Shown in pieces: positions 45,663 to 55,490 of a stretch of 64,000 bases of DNA (the first letter of the stretch is position 1; each line of letters begins with the position of its first letter). The position numbers and the translations under genes were made by a program. The notes under the pieces were generated by a model that did no database searches, was not told the DNA's origin, and was given only the letters and a program-made list of their open reading frames with translations. The DNA comes from JBBSDP01 sp963754335 (GTDB lineage Bacteria; Planctomycetota; Phycisphaerae; Tepidisphaerales; Tepidisphaeraceae). Location of the stretch: the NCBI GenBank assembly GCA_963754335.1, contig CAVWFQ010000001.1:186001-250000 (forward strand). Reading direction: 5' to 3'.

Positions 45663-47660
45663 ATGAATCGCCGCGCATTCTGGCTGACGCTCGTTCTCTT
45701 CTTTCAACTCGCCTGGACCGCTCGGTCAGGTGCCGAGGCGGCGCCATCGCTTCCATTTCTCCATCCTCTCTTTGCCAGCGACATGGTGCTGCAGCGCGAC
45801 ATTCCGGACCCGATCTGGGGATGGACCGAGCCCGGAACAAAGGTGACCGTCAGCATGAACGGCAAGACCGCCGAGGCCACCGCGGGTCCCGACGGAAAAT
45901 GGATGGCGAAGCTCGGCCCGTTTCCCGCCGGCGGACCCTTTGAGCTGACCGTATCCGGCCCGAAGGAAGTGAAACTGACCAACGTGCTGGTCGGCGATGT
46001 CTGGATCTGTTCCGGCCAATCCAACATGGAGATGGGAATCGGCAACGGAAAGGACGCCCCGCAGGAAATCGCCGCCGCAGACCATCCGATGCTCCGGCTT
46101 TTTACCGTGGCCAAACACGTGGCGACCGAGCCGCAGAAACTTTTCGTTGACAAGGGCGAAGAAAATAAATGGCTCGTCTGCACGCCCCAGACGGTTACGG
46201 TTGGCGATTGGGCCGGCTTCTCCGCGGCCGGATATTTCTTCGGGCGCGAATTGCAGGAAAAGCTGAAGATTCCGATCGGCCTGATCCACACCTCATGGGG
46301 CGGCACTGTCGCCGAAGCCTGGACGAGCGGTGAAGCGCTTGACGCGATGCCCGATTTTGCCGATGCGCTGCGGACGGTGCGCTCGGCTGTTCCTGCCAAC
46401 ACGACTGAGCCGCTCGAACAGCAGATCGCCAAGTGGTACGCGCGCGTCGATCCCGGCACCGGGGCCGGCGGGGCTGAATGGGCCGCGGCGGCCTTGTCCG
46501 ATCAGGACTGGAAAACCATCAAGCTCAGCGCGAATTGGGACAGCGCCGACGGCGAATTGAAAAATCTCTCAGGGGTCATCTGGTTCCGAAAGACGATCGA
46601 AATTCCCGCCGAGTGGATTGGCGAGCCGCTGAAGCTGCACCTGGGACACTTCGCCGATCGCGATACGACCTGGGTTAACGGCACATTGATTGGCGGACAT
46701 AACGCCACCACCGATCAACGCGATTATCTGATTCCCGCCGAGCTGACGAAGGATGGAAAGATCACCATTGCGATTCGCGTGCTCAGTCTCAGCGGGCACG
46801 GTCCGATCGGCGATCCTCCGCAGCAACTGAAGCTCGAACACGGAAATGATGCTCCGACTCCGCTCGCCGGCGAATGGAAATATAAAGTGGGCGCAACGCT
46901 GGCCAAGTCCGGCAATCCGCCTCAACCCCCTTCCAACAATCCGAACCAAACTACGGTTCTTTATAACGGCATGATCGCCCCGCTCATTCCCTTCGCGATC
47001 AAAGGGGCGGTCTGGTACCAAGGCGAATCCAACGCCGATCGCTGGATGCAATATCGCACGCTCCTTCCGACGATGATCAAAGACTGGCGTAATCGGTTTG
47101 GCGTCGGCGAATTCCCCTTCTTCATCGTGCAGATCGCCGCCTTTATGGCCGAGTCCGATCAGCCCCAGGAAGCGCCCTGGCCCGGACTGCGTGAGGCGCA
47201 GGCGCTGACGGCTCAGAACGTCGGACACAGCGGGATCGCCATCGCGACGGATATCGGCGACGCCAAGGACATTCATCCCAAAAACAAGCAGGAAGTCGGA
47301 CGACGTTTCGCGCTCGACGCCGAGGCGACCGTTTACGGGCAAGATGTCGAGTTTGCCGGCCCCACGTTCAAAGAGATGGAGACGAAGGACAATCAAATCG
47401 TCCTTCAGTACACCCACCTCGGCGGCGGCCTCGACGTAAAAGGCGGCGGACCGCTCAAGGGCTTCGCCATCGCCGGCGAAGACAAGAAATTCGTCTGGGC
47501 CGACGCAAAGATCGACGGAGAGACCGTCGTCGTCTCATCAGCGACGGTCCCGCATCCGGTCGCGGTCCGATACGCGTGGGAAAACAATCCCGCGAAAGCG
47601 AACCTGTTCAATAAAGCGGGACTGCCGGCGCCGCCGTTCAGGACGGATGTGCCGAAGTAG
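45663..47660 (+). CDS. Secreted sialate O-acetylesterase-like SGNH hydrolase
   Basis: About 665 residues. A signal peptide (RRAFWLTLVLFFQLAWTARS) precedes LPFLHPLFASDMVLQRDIPD, the family opening. Block I is VWICSGQSNMEMGIGNG with the catalytic Ser; block II GLIHTSWGGTVAEAWTS; a beta-sandwich (about 270-400) interrupts the hydrolase domain, as in the family; GAVWYQGESNADRW is block III, and IGDAKDIHPKNK carries the catalytic Asp and His. These enzymes remove acetyl groups from sialic acids or plant polysaccharides. Start at 45663 follows GGAG. It stands alone on the plus strand. Confidence 0.92.
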   Translation: MNRRAFWLTLVLFFQLAWTARSGAEAAPSLPFLHPLFASDMVLQRDIPDPIWGWTEPGTKVTVSMNGKTAEATAGPDGKWMAKLGPFPAGGPFELTVSGPKEVKLTNVLVGDVWICSGQSNMEMGIGNGKDAPQEIAAADHPMLRLFTVAKHVATEPQKLFVDKGEENKWLVCTPQTVTVGDWAGFSAAGYFFGRELQEKLKIPIGLIHTSWGGTVAEAWTSGEALDAMPDFADALRTVRSAVPANTTEPLEQQIAKWYARVDPGTGAGGAEWAAAALSDQDWKTIKLSANWDSADGELKNLSGVIWFRKTIEIPAEWIGEPLKLHLGHFADRDTTWVNGTLIGGHNATTDQRDYLIPAELTKDGKITIAIRVLSLSGHGPIGDPPQQLKLEHGNDAPTPLAGEWKYKVGATLAKSGNPPQPPSNNPNQTTVLYNGMIAPLIPFAIKGAVWYQGESNADRWMQYRTLLPTMIKDWRNRFGVGEFPFFIVQIAAFMAESDQPQEAPWPGLREAQALTAQNVGHSGIAIATDIGDAKDIHPKNKQEVGRRFALDAEATVYGQDVEFAGPTFKEMETKDNQIVLQYTHLGGGLDVKGGGPLKGFAIAGEDKKFVWADAKIDGETVVVSSATVPHPVAVRYAWENNPAKANLFNKAGLPAPPFRTDVPK

Positions 47661-47680
47661 CTCCTCGATGGAAGAGATAT

Positions 47681-47712
47681 TGCCGCGGATCAACGCTGAT
47701 TGCCGCGGATCA
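47681..47712. repeat. Repeat, GCCGCGGATCAACGC family, copies 2
   Basis: TGCCGCGGATCAACGCTGAT and TGCCGCGGATCAG stand in tandem, the same units as in the hairpin at 36430-36517. The gap 47661-47924 holds no other recognisable feature. Confidence 0.65.
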
Positions 47713-47924
47713 GAAATACTGAATCCAGGTCAAGTCTGCGCACTGCCTCATTGTGCGTTCAAGCCCAGGGATTTCGAGCGTGATCGCCGGTTCTGCGCGT
47801 TCGATTTTTCGAAGTCTTTGACATGGTTCGCCGTTCGCCGCAATCCCTGGGTGCATCTCTCGAAGAGCGGCCCTTTGGGCCAGCCGCTACGCGAGGATAG
47901 GATCGCGCCAATTACGCTTCCTCG

Positions 47925-49119
47925 ATGGACACTATGAAAAATAAATCAGTCCCTGGGTTGAGTCTCCTGCTTTGCACGCTCATGGGTTGCGCCGGTCCGA
48001 ATGACACACCTTTGGCGAAGCTGAAACCCGCCGAGGCGCGGGCACTTTCGCGCCAGCTTGCGAACGTTCGCGATGCCGAGCTCGAAGCGGATCTGCGGAC
48101 CGCGTTTGCGGAGCAATCGCCGCGCAATGTGCTCGTCCTCTCCGGCGGGGACGCCAGCGGCGCGTTCGGATGCGGCGTTCTTGCGGGTTGGCGCTGTCCG
48201 CCGGTGCCGCGCCCGACGTTCGACGTCGTGACCGGCGTCAGCACCGGCGCGCTCATGGGCGTCAGCGCATTTCTCGGCACGGAGCAGGACGACAGGACCC
48301 TGCGCGAAGTCTACACCAACACCAAAGACGCCGACATTTATGAAGGCCCGCTGACGGCCGGCCATCCCGATTCGATGTTCGACACCGCGCCGCTCGAGCG
48401 ATTGATCGCCAAATATGTTCCCGACACCGTGATCGCGCGCGTGGCTTTCGCTCATGACCAGGGCCGGCGGTTTTACGTGGCAACCGTGGGACTGAACGAA
48501 GGCCGGCTGGTGATCTGGCCGATGAGTCGCATCGCCGCCGACGCGTTGGAAGCCGAGCATCGATCTCCCGGCAGCGGGCGGCCCCATTTCGCCCGTTTCC
48601 GGCGCATATTGCTGGCGGCCGCCGCGATCCCTGTCGTCTTTCCGCCGGTCGAAATCGACCGCGATCTTCACATGGACGCCGGTCTGCACGCGGCGATGTT
48701 TCTCCGTGACGCGATGTTGGGGTCGAACCAAAACTCAGGCACGGTCTACGCGATTCTGAACGGCCGACTGCGCCGATCCGAAGGAGACTTCCGACGATCT
48801 GCTCCACATCGGAATTCGCAGCCTCGATCTCTACATGGACGGCCTGCAGTTCGCGAGCCTCCGCTCCGTCGCGCAAACGGCGCTGTTGCACCATCCCGCC
48901 TGGCAGTTCCGTTACATCAGCGCGCCGCTGGACTTGAAGGACGAGGCGACGCCGAACCCGTTCAAATCGATGTTCGATCCGAAGCTGATGCGCCAGCTTT
49001 ACGCAGCGGGAGAAGATGTGGGGCGGCAGGGATTCGAGGGATGGAAGCGTGGATTGCCGCCGGATGATGCGGAAATCGAGCTCGCGCCGGCGCCGGAGGC
49101 ACAACCGGGTCCTGAATAA
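47925..49119 (+). CDS. Patatin-like phospholipase lipoprotein, one-base shift
   Basis: A lipobox (LLLCTLMGCAGP) suggests a lipoprotein. The patatin core has the oxyanion loop LVLSGGDASGAFGCGVLAG, the nucleophile motif VTGVSTGALMG (GXSXG with the catalytic Ser) and HMDAGLHAAM with the dyad Asp. The main frame goes astray near 48785; the shifted frame gives LQFASLRSVAQTALLHHPAW, FRYISAPLDLKDEATPNPFK and SMFDPKLMRQLYAAGEDVGR to the stop at 49119. Patatins are phospholipases; in bacteria some are effectors, others envelope enzymes. The lipoprotein signal favours an envelope role. Restored length is about 398 residues. Confidence 0.87.
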
Positions 49120-49206
49120 CCTTGACCTTGGAGGCGGTATGTCGTGGGACGTGATGCTGCTGCGATTCGAAGGCAAACAACCGGCAAACGAGGTACAATG
49201 CTTTCA

Positions 49207-49494
49207 TGATCACGAAGGATGAACTGTTCCAGCGTCGCGATGCGATCATCGCCGTGGCGCAGACACGGGGCATCCGACGTTCGCATTTTCGGTTCGGTTG
49301 CCCGAGGAGACGCGACTGAAGCCTCCGACGTTGATCTCATCGTGCGCTTCGACCCTGAACGCTCTCTCTTCGACCACGGCAGTCTGATCGACGATCTGGA
49401 AGAGCTTCTTGGCGTCGAGGTCGATGTTATCAGCGAAGGGGGAATGCGCGATCGTTTCCGAGCGAATATCTCGAAAGAGGCCGTCACACTATGA
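49207..49494 (+). CDS. mntA: MntA-like minimal nucleotidyltransferase antitoxin, one-base shift
   Basis: The start MITKDELFQRRDAIIAVAQT at 49207 is joined, after a shift near 49262, to GASDVRIFGSVARGDATEAS and DVDLIVRFDPERSLFDHGS. The MNT motif GSVARG-x7-SDVDL carries the metal-binding Asp pair. In MntA-HepT systems the nucleotidyltransferase AMPylates and silences the HEPN toxin. The stop overlaps the start of the next gene (ATGA). Restored length is about 96 residues, normal for the family. Confidence 0.82.
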
Positions 49495-49739
49495 GGGGAG
49501 ATCGGCTTCGACTTTCGGACATCATCGACGCGATCATGATCATCGAGCGTGACACGCCCGATTCGCGCGAAAAATTCGACGCCGACACGCCCATCAAAAG
49601 TCACATCCTTCTGCACATTCAGATCATCGGCGAAGCTGCGTCCAAACTCTCCCAGTCGTTACGCGATCAAACCGCAAGCGAGACAAGAAACACGCCGGCT
49701 GCGATAATTCGAATAGTCATTCACCGGGAAGATAACTGA
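49491..49739 (+). pseudogene. hepT: HepT-like (DUF86) HEPN toxin, truncated
   Basis: The opening RLRLSDIIDAIMIIERDTPD and SHILLHIQIIGEAASKLSQS are typical of DUF86/HepT. The C-terminal half is missing: family proteins continue with an RNxxxH-type active site (RX4-6H), but here SLRDQTASETRNTPAA runs into unrelated residues and stops after 82 codons. No RNase motif remains. The end overlaps the 3' end of thiG by 23 bases, so a deletion joined the two. Together with vapC it is the second toxin gene in this window without its active site. Confidence 0.75.
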
Positions 49740-50535
49740 TCACCCCGTCAAACGGACTGCTCGCCGTGGCGTAGCGCTTCTTGGAGATGCGCCCGCTTTG
49801 ATACGCGAGCCCGCCCGCTTCCAGCGCATGCCGCATTGCGTTCGCCATCTTCACGGGGTCTTTGGCATGAGCAATGCCGGTGTTGAGCAGAACGCCGTCA
49901 GCGCCGAGTTCCATGGCGATGGCCACATCGCTCGCGGTGCCGACGCCGGCATCGACGATGACTGGGTACTTCGGATCACCTTCCTTCAGCGTTTCGAGGC
50001 ACAGAGAAATGTTGAGCGGATTGAGAATCCCCTGGCCCGATCCGATCGGACTGCCGGCGGGCATCACGCTGGCCGCGCCCGCTTCCTTCAACCGCCTCGC
50101 GGCGATGGGATCGTCGCTGGTGTAGCAGAGAACGGTGAATCCTTCCTTCACCAGCTCGCGCGTCGCTTCGAGCGTACCGACCGGATCGGGGAGAAGCGTT
50201 TTCTTGTCGCCGAGCACTTCCAGCTTCACCCATCCGGCCCCCTTGTTTCCCTGTTTTTCCAGCAGATCGCGGCCGAGGAGCGATACGCGGATCGCGTCTT
50301 CCGCGGTAAAGCAGCCGGCGGTGTTGGGAAGAATCACGTATTTATCGAGATCGAGAAATTCCAGCAGGCTGCGCCCCTGCTTATCGACGAGCCGCTCGCG
50401 GCGAACCGCCACCGTCACGACCTGACAACCGCTCGCCTCCAATGCCTGCTGCATCAGCTCATACGAAGCGTATTTGCCGGTGCCGACGAAGAGTCGATTG
50501 CGGATTTCGAATTCTTTGATGCGGAAAGGTTCCAT
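49717..50535 (-). CDS. thiG: Thiazole synthase
   Basis: ThiG makes the thiazole phosphate of thiamine from deoxyxylulose phosphate, dehydroglycine and sulfur carried by ThiS. The 272-residue protein shows FRIKEFEIRNRLFVGTGKYA, the Schiff-base Lys in GWVKLEVLGDKKTLLPDP, CYTSDDPIAARRLKEAG, SVMPAGSPIGSGQGILNP, VIVDAGVGTASDVAIAMELG and DGVLLNTGIAHAKDPV. Length and motifs are complete and free of shifts. thiS lies 190 bases upstream on the same strand, so they are probably co-transcribed. Confidence 0.95.
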   Translation of the reverse strand: MEPFRIKEFEIRNRLFVGTGKYASYELMQQALEASGCQVVTVAVRRERLVDKQGRSLLEFLDLDKYVILPNTAGCFTAEDAIRVSLLGRDLLEKQGNKGAGWVKLEVLGDKKTLLPDPVGTLEATRELVKEGFTVLCYTSDDPIAARRLKEAGAASVMPAGSPIGSGQGILNPLNISLCLETLKEGDPKYPVIVDAGVGTASDVAIAMELGADGVLLNTGIAHAKDPVKMANAMRHALEAGGLAYQSGRISKKRYATASSPFDGVISYLPGE

Positions 50536-50725
50536 GGGGAGAGAACGTAAAACGTAAGGAGCAAATCGTAAAGGAACCATATGCTTCAGCCGACCTCATT
50601 GTCGAGCTTGGATCCAGTTGAATCCTGTGGCACGCCCAAGATGTCGGGAATATCGATTCCCATCGTTCGAGAAATAAATGCATTCTAATTCCCCTGAACT
50701 TTTCCTGCGGGCGTCACCAGACCGA

Positions 50726-50922
50726 TCATCCGCCGCCAACGAACGTCACGATTTCGACTTCGTCGCCGTCGTTCAGAGCCGTGTCGTATTTTTCAGAACG
50801 GAGAAGCCGGCGGTTGAGCTCGATGGCGACCTTCTCCGGCCGGAGCTGATACCGTTCGACGAGGCGCGGACGGTTTCACCGTCGGGTAGGTCGCGGGAAT
50901 CACCGTTTACTTTGATCTTCAT
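50726..50922 (-). CDS. thiS: Sulfur carrier protein ThiS, one-base shift
   Basis: The frame opens MKIKVNGDSRDLPDGETVRA and needs one C restored near 50862 to continue LVERYQLRPEKVAIELNRRL, LRSEKYDTALNDGDEVEIVT and FVGGG. The Gly-Gly terminus is adenylated by ThiF and thiocarboxylated. The 65-residue length is normal. It is the beta-grasp partner of ThiG and distinct from the YukD-like protein at 25 kb, whose tail is Ala-Gly. Confidence 0.9.
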
Positions 50923-51010
50923 GCGGTGCGGGCTCGCCGCGTTGCGCGGTGCGGAGATACGAATTCTATGCAAGATCGCGTGTCGCGTCACTTGAAGACG
51001 ACGACGCGCT

Positions 51011-51082
51011 GGCTGACGCCCGCGGCTATGAAAGATTTGCAAATCATATCGTGCGCATCCTTTATAGCCGCGGGCGTCAGCC
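51011..51082. repeat. Long hairpin with 22-base arms
   Basis: GGCTGACGCCCGCGGCTATG (51011-51030) is opposed by TATAGCCGCGGGCGTCAGCC (51063-51082). A half-copy (gactgacgtccgcggctatt) lies at 31383-31402. It sits in the divergent region between thiS and the ABC exporter. Confidence 0.8.
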
Positions 51083-51199
51083 CGCGCGTCCCCCGGATAT
51101 CCCGCAATCTCGGATCAGCCCTAAGATCAGCGCTGTCGGGGTTGACGCGCGCCCCGTCACGGATAGCGTATCCGCTTTATCAAGGATGGGCGTAGGCGC

Positions 51200-53262
51200 G
51201 TGGCGGCTCAACGAAATTCCGTATCCAATCAACGTGTTGCACCCCCGGCAACGACCGCTCCGAAGAGCGAAGTCGTCGTGCTGCCGGAAGCCCACGCCAT
51301 GTCGCAGGGGTATCTGCTGGCGTGGATGTTCCGGTTCCTGGCGCCGGTCAAGCCGCTTGTCTTCGTGGCCTGTCTCTATCTGACCCTGGGGGTTGGAGCG
51401 GAAATTCTCACCGCCCGGCAGACGGGGCGGGCCGCCAACTTCATTCAGACGCTTCATCCGGCGGAGGGCTCCGCGCCGCAGTTCGCCCATTGGGTCAGCA
51501 ACGGAAGCCAGGAGCCGCTCAGCATTCACCAGGTCTGGCTGGCCCTGCGCGGCAAACCGACCGGGTTCGGACCCATCATCCTGGGACTGGTGGTGATCAC
51601 GGCTTGCCTGCTCGCGCTGCGTTACCTGCGGACGGTCGCGGAAACGCGCATGAGCATGAACATGGTCTTCTACATCCGCGAGGCGGTTTACGACAAATTG
51701 CAGCGGGTGGGTTTTGGATTTCACGATGCCCTGTCGTCGGGACAGCTCATCAACCGATCGCTCGGCGATCTGCAGAATGTGCGCGTCTTCGTGCAGTCGG
51801 CCGTCCTGAGTACGCTCGAGATCGTTCTGATCGTCAGCGGATACATCATCCTGATCTATTTCATCTCCCCCTGGGTCTCGCTGCTGGCGCTGGCGCCGCT
51901 GCCGATCTGGACGTTTTACATCCTGCGCTTCAGCCGGCGCGTGCAGCCGGCCGCCAAGGCGGTGATGGAGGCCGAGGACCGGAATGTCTCGATCATCACT
52001 GAGAACATCGCCGGCGTTCACGTCATCAAGGCTTTCGCGACCGAAGAGCAGGAAATCGCCAAGTACAACGGAAACTGCGACGCGTTCCTGGAAAAAGTGC
52101 GGCGTCGAATCCGGCTCTTTGCGGATTTCACGCCGATCATTCGCTCGATCGCCTCCGGCTCGTATCTGACGCTTTTTCTTGCCGCCGGAATTTTAATGAT
52201 TCGCGGGCATCTGCTGGCCGGCGATTTTCTCGTCCTGGGCCAGGCGATGGCGCAAATCCTCACGCGGCTGCAAGTCGTTTCGACGATCAACGAGCAATAT
52301 CAGAATGCGATCGTCTCGGCGCGGCGGTTGTACGAGGTCCTTCACTCTCCGCCGACTGTGCCGGAGAAGCCGAGCGCCGATTCGCTTCCGCCGGGGCCCG
52401 GAACGGTTCGCTTCGAAAACGTTACTTTTGGCTATCAGCCGAACCGTCCCGTTCTGCGCGATATCAGCTTCGAAGCGCGTGGCGGAAGCATCGTCGCCAT
52501 TGTCGGGCCGACCGGTGCGGGCAAGACGACACTGGTCAGCCTTGTCGCCCGGTTTTATGATCCGCAGCGGGGTCGGATCCTGATTGACGGAGTCGATGTG
52601 TGCGACATCACCCTCGCAAGCCTGCGCACGCAGGTGGCGCTGGTCTTTCAGGAGACGTATCTTTTCAGCGCCTCGGTTTCGGCCAATATCGAGTACGGTC
52701 GGCCGGGCATCACCGAGGGTGACATCGAGGCGGCGGCGCGACTGGCGCAGGCGCACGAATTCATCGAGGAAATGCCGCGCCGCTACGATTCGATGCTGGG
52801 AGAACGGGCGCATCGCTCTCCGGCGGGCAGCGGCAGCGCCTGGCGATCGCGCGGGCGATCCTCACCAATCCGCGCGTGCTGATCCTCGACGACGCCACCG
52901 CATCGGTCGATCCGGAAACCGAGGAGATGATCCGTCGCGGCATGCGATTCGTCATGCAGGGGCGAACGACGTTTGTCATCGCCCATCGCGTCAGCACCGT
53001 CAAGGCGGCGGACCTGGTGGTGGTCCTGGAAAATGGCGCGGTGACGCAGACCGGCACGCACGAGCAGCTCATGCGCGAAGACGGGCATTATCGCGACATC
53101 GCCTCGGCGCAGCTTTTTGGGGATGAAAACGTGCACCGATTGCGCCTGATCCGCCATCGCATATGGATCGCGTGGCGGGGCCGCTGGGAATCAATGCCTC
53201 CGCAAGCGCGGGACAGCTCCCGCGCGAAGGAAGGGAAGGACGAAATGACGAAGTGGGAATGA
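51200..53262 (+). CDS. ABC exporter half-transporter A, one-base shift
   Basis: This is a type IV exporter with six N-terminal helices (about 40-370) and a C-terminal ATPase: Walker A VAIVGPTGAGKTTLVSLVAR, Q-loop ALVFQETYLFSASVSANIEY, signature SLSGGQRQRLAIARAILTNP, Walker B VLILDDATASVD. The signature is read after restoring one G near 52806. The Walker B catalytic Glu is Asp (LILDD), marking a degenerate site. The C-terminus past AQLFGDE is a tail of uncertain validity. It pairs with the half-transporter encoded 110 bases downstream. GTG start at 51200. Confidence 0.9.
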
Positions 53263-53282
53263 TGAATACGGATTAGTCTCTT

Positions 53283-53342
53283 GTGGCACGGGTTTCCAAC
53301 CCGTGTCCCCGATCTAAGACACGGGTTGAAAACCCGTGCCAC
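53283..53342. repeat. Palindromic repeat, GTGGCACGGGTTT family
   Basis: GTGGCACGGGTTTCCAACCC (53283-53302) is opposed by GGGTTGAAAACCCGTGCCAC (53323-53342), with inner CGTGTC and GACACG also pairing. Fragments of the family (cacgggctgaaagcccgtgc) are seen at 41038-41057. It lies between the two exporter genes. Confidence 0.85.
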
Positions 53343-53371
53343 TTTCGGGCTTTTGAAAACGGAGCGATGGA

Positions 53372-55255
53372 TTGATTGCCTGGTCTGAAAACTCGAAGAA
53401 GCGCGCAGCGCGGGCAAAGCTCGCGGCCGCGCAGATTCCCATCCCGGATGAGGACGAAGAGCAGCGTTATCGTCCGATCGATCGCGTGTTGCTGCGCCGA
53501 ACGCTGGGCCTGCTCGCTCCCTTCAAACGGGGATACATGCTCGGCCTGACGTTGGGGATCGGGCAGACGATTCTCGAAATGCTCTCGCCGAAGTTCACCC
53601 AGTGGATCATCAACTACGGCGACGGCTTTCTGAAAGGGACGCTCTCCCCGCTTCCCTTAACACAGGCGGCGGCGATTCATCATGTCATCTTTCTCGTTTC
53701 GATCTGGGGGCTCGTGACGGTCTGCGCGATCGTTTTGCAGCGGTTCACGATCCTGGTGATGACCGGAGCCGGAGAGCAGGTGCAATTTGGGATTCGCAGG
53801 CGCCTCTTCGTCCAGCTTCAGCGCCTGTCGATGAGCTATTACGACCGGACCAAGCTCGGTCGCATCATCAGCCGGTGTACCAGCGATGTGAACGCGATGC
53901 GCGATGTGAACGTGTGGGGAATCCACACGATCCTGATCAACGCGCTGCAGATGCTGATCGCCGCCCTCATGCTGGTGACGACCGACTGGCGGCTCTTTCT
54001 ATCAGTCGCCTGGCTGGGGGTGGCCCTGTTTTTCGCCAATCGGATTTATCTCAAACGCGCGGCCGTCAAACAGCAGGTCGTGCGGGAGGGATGGACGCGC
54101 GTCGCAACCAACATGGCGGAGAACATCACGGGCATGCGCGTGGTGACGGCGTTCAACCGCCAGGTCCCCAACCTCGATGTGTTCAACGCGCTTCAGGATT
54201 CCAACACCAACAACAACGTTCGAATGGCCCGGCTCAATGGAATGTATCAGCCGGTGCTTCAGCTCATCGGATTCCTGGGAAAGGTGATCATCCTCGGGCT
54301 GGGCGGCTGGCTGATCGTCAGCGGAAAAATGAGCAAAGGCGTCGGCGCGGTCGTGGCGGCATTTCTGTATTGGGACTGGTTCATGAACCCGATCCAGAAT
54401 TTCGGGAATTTCTACAACCTGCTGATGCAGGCGATGGCGGGCGCCGAACGCGTCTTCTCGCTCCTCGACCTTGAGCCGGAAGTGCGCGATCTTCCCGGCG
54501 CTGTGCCGCTGCCGCGCGTGGAGGGACGAGTCACCTTCGATCACGTGACCTTCGGCTACAACCCGGAGCGGCCGGTGCTGCACGATGTGAGCTTCGAGGC
54601 GATGCCGGGCCAGATGATCGCGCTGGTCGGCGCAACTGGCAGCGGCAAGAGCAGCATTATTTCCCTCATCGCCCGTTTCTATCAGCCGCAGTTGGGACGT
54701 GTTCTGGTCGATGGGCAGGACATCCGCCAGATCATTGCCGATTCTCTTCACCGGCAGATGGGCCTGGTGCTCCAGGTAAATTATCTCTTCAGCGGAACGG
54801 TCATGGAAAATATCCGCTACGCCCGCCCCGAGACCAGCGACCAAGGCGTCATCGAAGCCGCCAAGGCGATCGGCGCGCATGACGCCATCCTCTCGCTCGG
54901 CGACGGATATCAGACACAGGTCGGAGAACGCGGGGCCAACATGTCGCTGGGACAGCGCCAGCTCATCTGTTTTGCCCGCGCGTTTTTGGCCGACCCGCGC
55001 ATCTTCATGCTCGACGAGGCGACCAGCGCCGTCGATACCGCAACGGAGCAACTGGTTCAGCGCTCACTGGAAAAACTCCTGGCCGGGCGAACAACTTTCG
55101 TTGTCGCCCACCGGCTCAGCACCATCCTCCGGGCCGACTGCATCCTGGTAATCAGCCACGGCCGAATCGTGGAGCGAGGCACCCATCGGGAATTGCTGGC
55201 ACAAAACGGGCAGTATGCGCAACTGTACAGGCAGTTCGTCATGCACGCGGCGTGA
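53372..55255 (+). CDS. ABC exporter half-transporter B
   Basis: The 627-residue protein has six transmembrane helices and a C-terminal ATPase: Walker A ALVGATGSGKSSIISLIARF, Q-loop LVLQVNYLFSGTVMENIRY, Walker B IFMLDEATSAVD with a normal catalytic Glu, and H-loop FVVAHRLST. The signature is altered to NMSLGQRQLICFAR in place of LSGGQ. With the Asp in half A's Walker B, both changes fall in the same composite ATP site, as in heterodimeric exporters with one inactive site. It starts with TTG at 53372. Substrate (lipid, drug or peptide) cannot be read. Confidence 0.93.
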   Translation: MIAWSENSKKRAARAKLAAAQIPIPDEDEEQRYRPIDRVLLRRTLGLLAPFKRGYMLGLTLGIGQTILEMLSPKFTQWIINYGDGFLKGTLSPLPLTQAAAIHHVIFLVSIWGLVTVCAIVLQRFTILVMTGAGEQVQFGIRRRLFVQLQRLSMSYYDRTKLGRIISRCTSDVNAMRDVNVWGIHTILINALQMLIAALMLVTTDWRLFLSVAWLGVALFFANRIYLKRAAVKQQVVREGWTRVATNMAENITGMRVVTAFNRQVPNLDVFNALQDSNTNNNVRMARLNGMYQPVLQLIGFLGKVIILGLGGWLIVSGKMSKGVGAVVAAFLYWDWFMNPIQNFGNFYNLLMQAMAGAERVFSLLDLEPEVRDLPGAVPLPRVEGRVTFDHVTFGYNPERPVLHDVSFEAMPGQMIALVGATGSGKSSIISLIARFYQPQLGRVLVDGQDIRQIIADSLHRQMGLVLQVNYLFSGTVMENIRYARPETSDQGVIEAAKAIGAHDAILSLGDGYQTQVGERGANMSLGQRQLICFARAFLADPRIFMLDEATSAVDTATEQLVQRSLEKLLAGRTTFVVAHRLSTILRADCILVISHGRIVERGTHRELLAQNGQYAQLYRQFVMHAA

Positions 55256-55260
55256 GGCGG

Positions 55261-55320
55261 TTGTGGTGCAGGCTTCCAGCCTGCGTTTTCGATGGAGCAG
55301 GCTCGAAGACTGCACCACAA
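55261..55320. repeat. Palindromic repeat, TTGTGGTGCAGGCTTCCAG family, intergenic copy
   Basis: The arms are at 55261-55284 and 55297-55320. The left arm shares its first 19 bases with the repeat inside the E1 gene (24862-24880). The right arm has two mismatches. It immediately follows the exporter gene. Confidence 0.88.
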
Positions 55321-55490
55321 ATGGCCACGGTCTTACGATCCGGTAATGCGCAATGTCCCAACAGCGGGGTCTCTTTTCCCGTATGAGACAATAACAGGCA
55401 TCGATCCGCGTGATTGACTCTAGACCCGCGCGAAAGGCGGCGATCAGGGCGTTCGCCTAGAATCTTCAACGAATCGACTCTTACCAACGC

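Noticed and set aside
50923..51010. Possible TPP riboswitch ahead of thiS
   Set aside because: The conserved CUGAGA and ACCUGA elements are not present.
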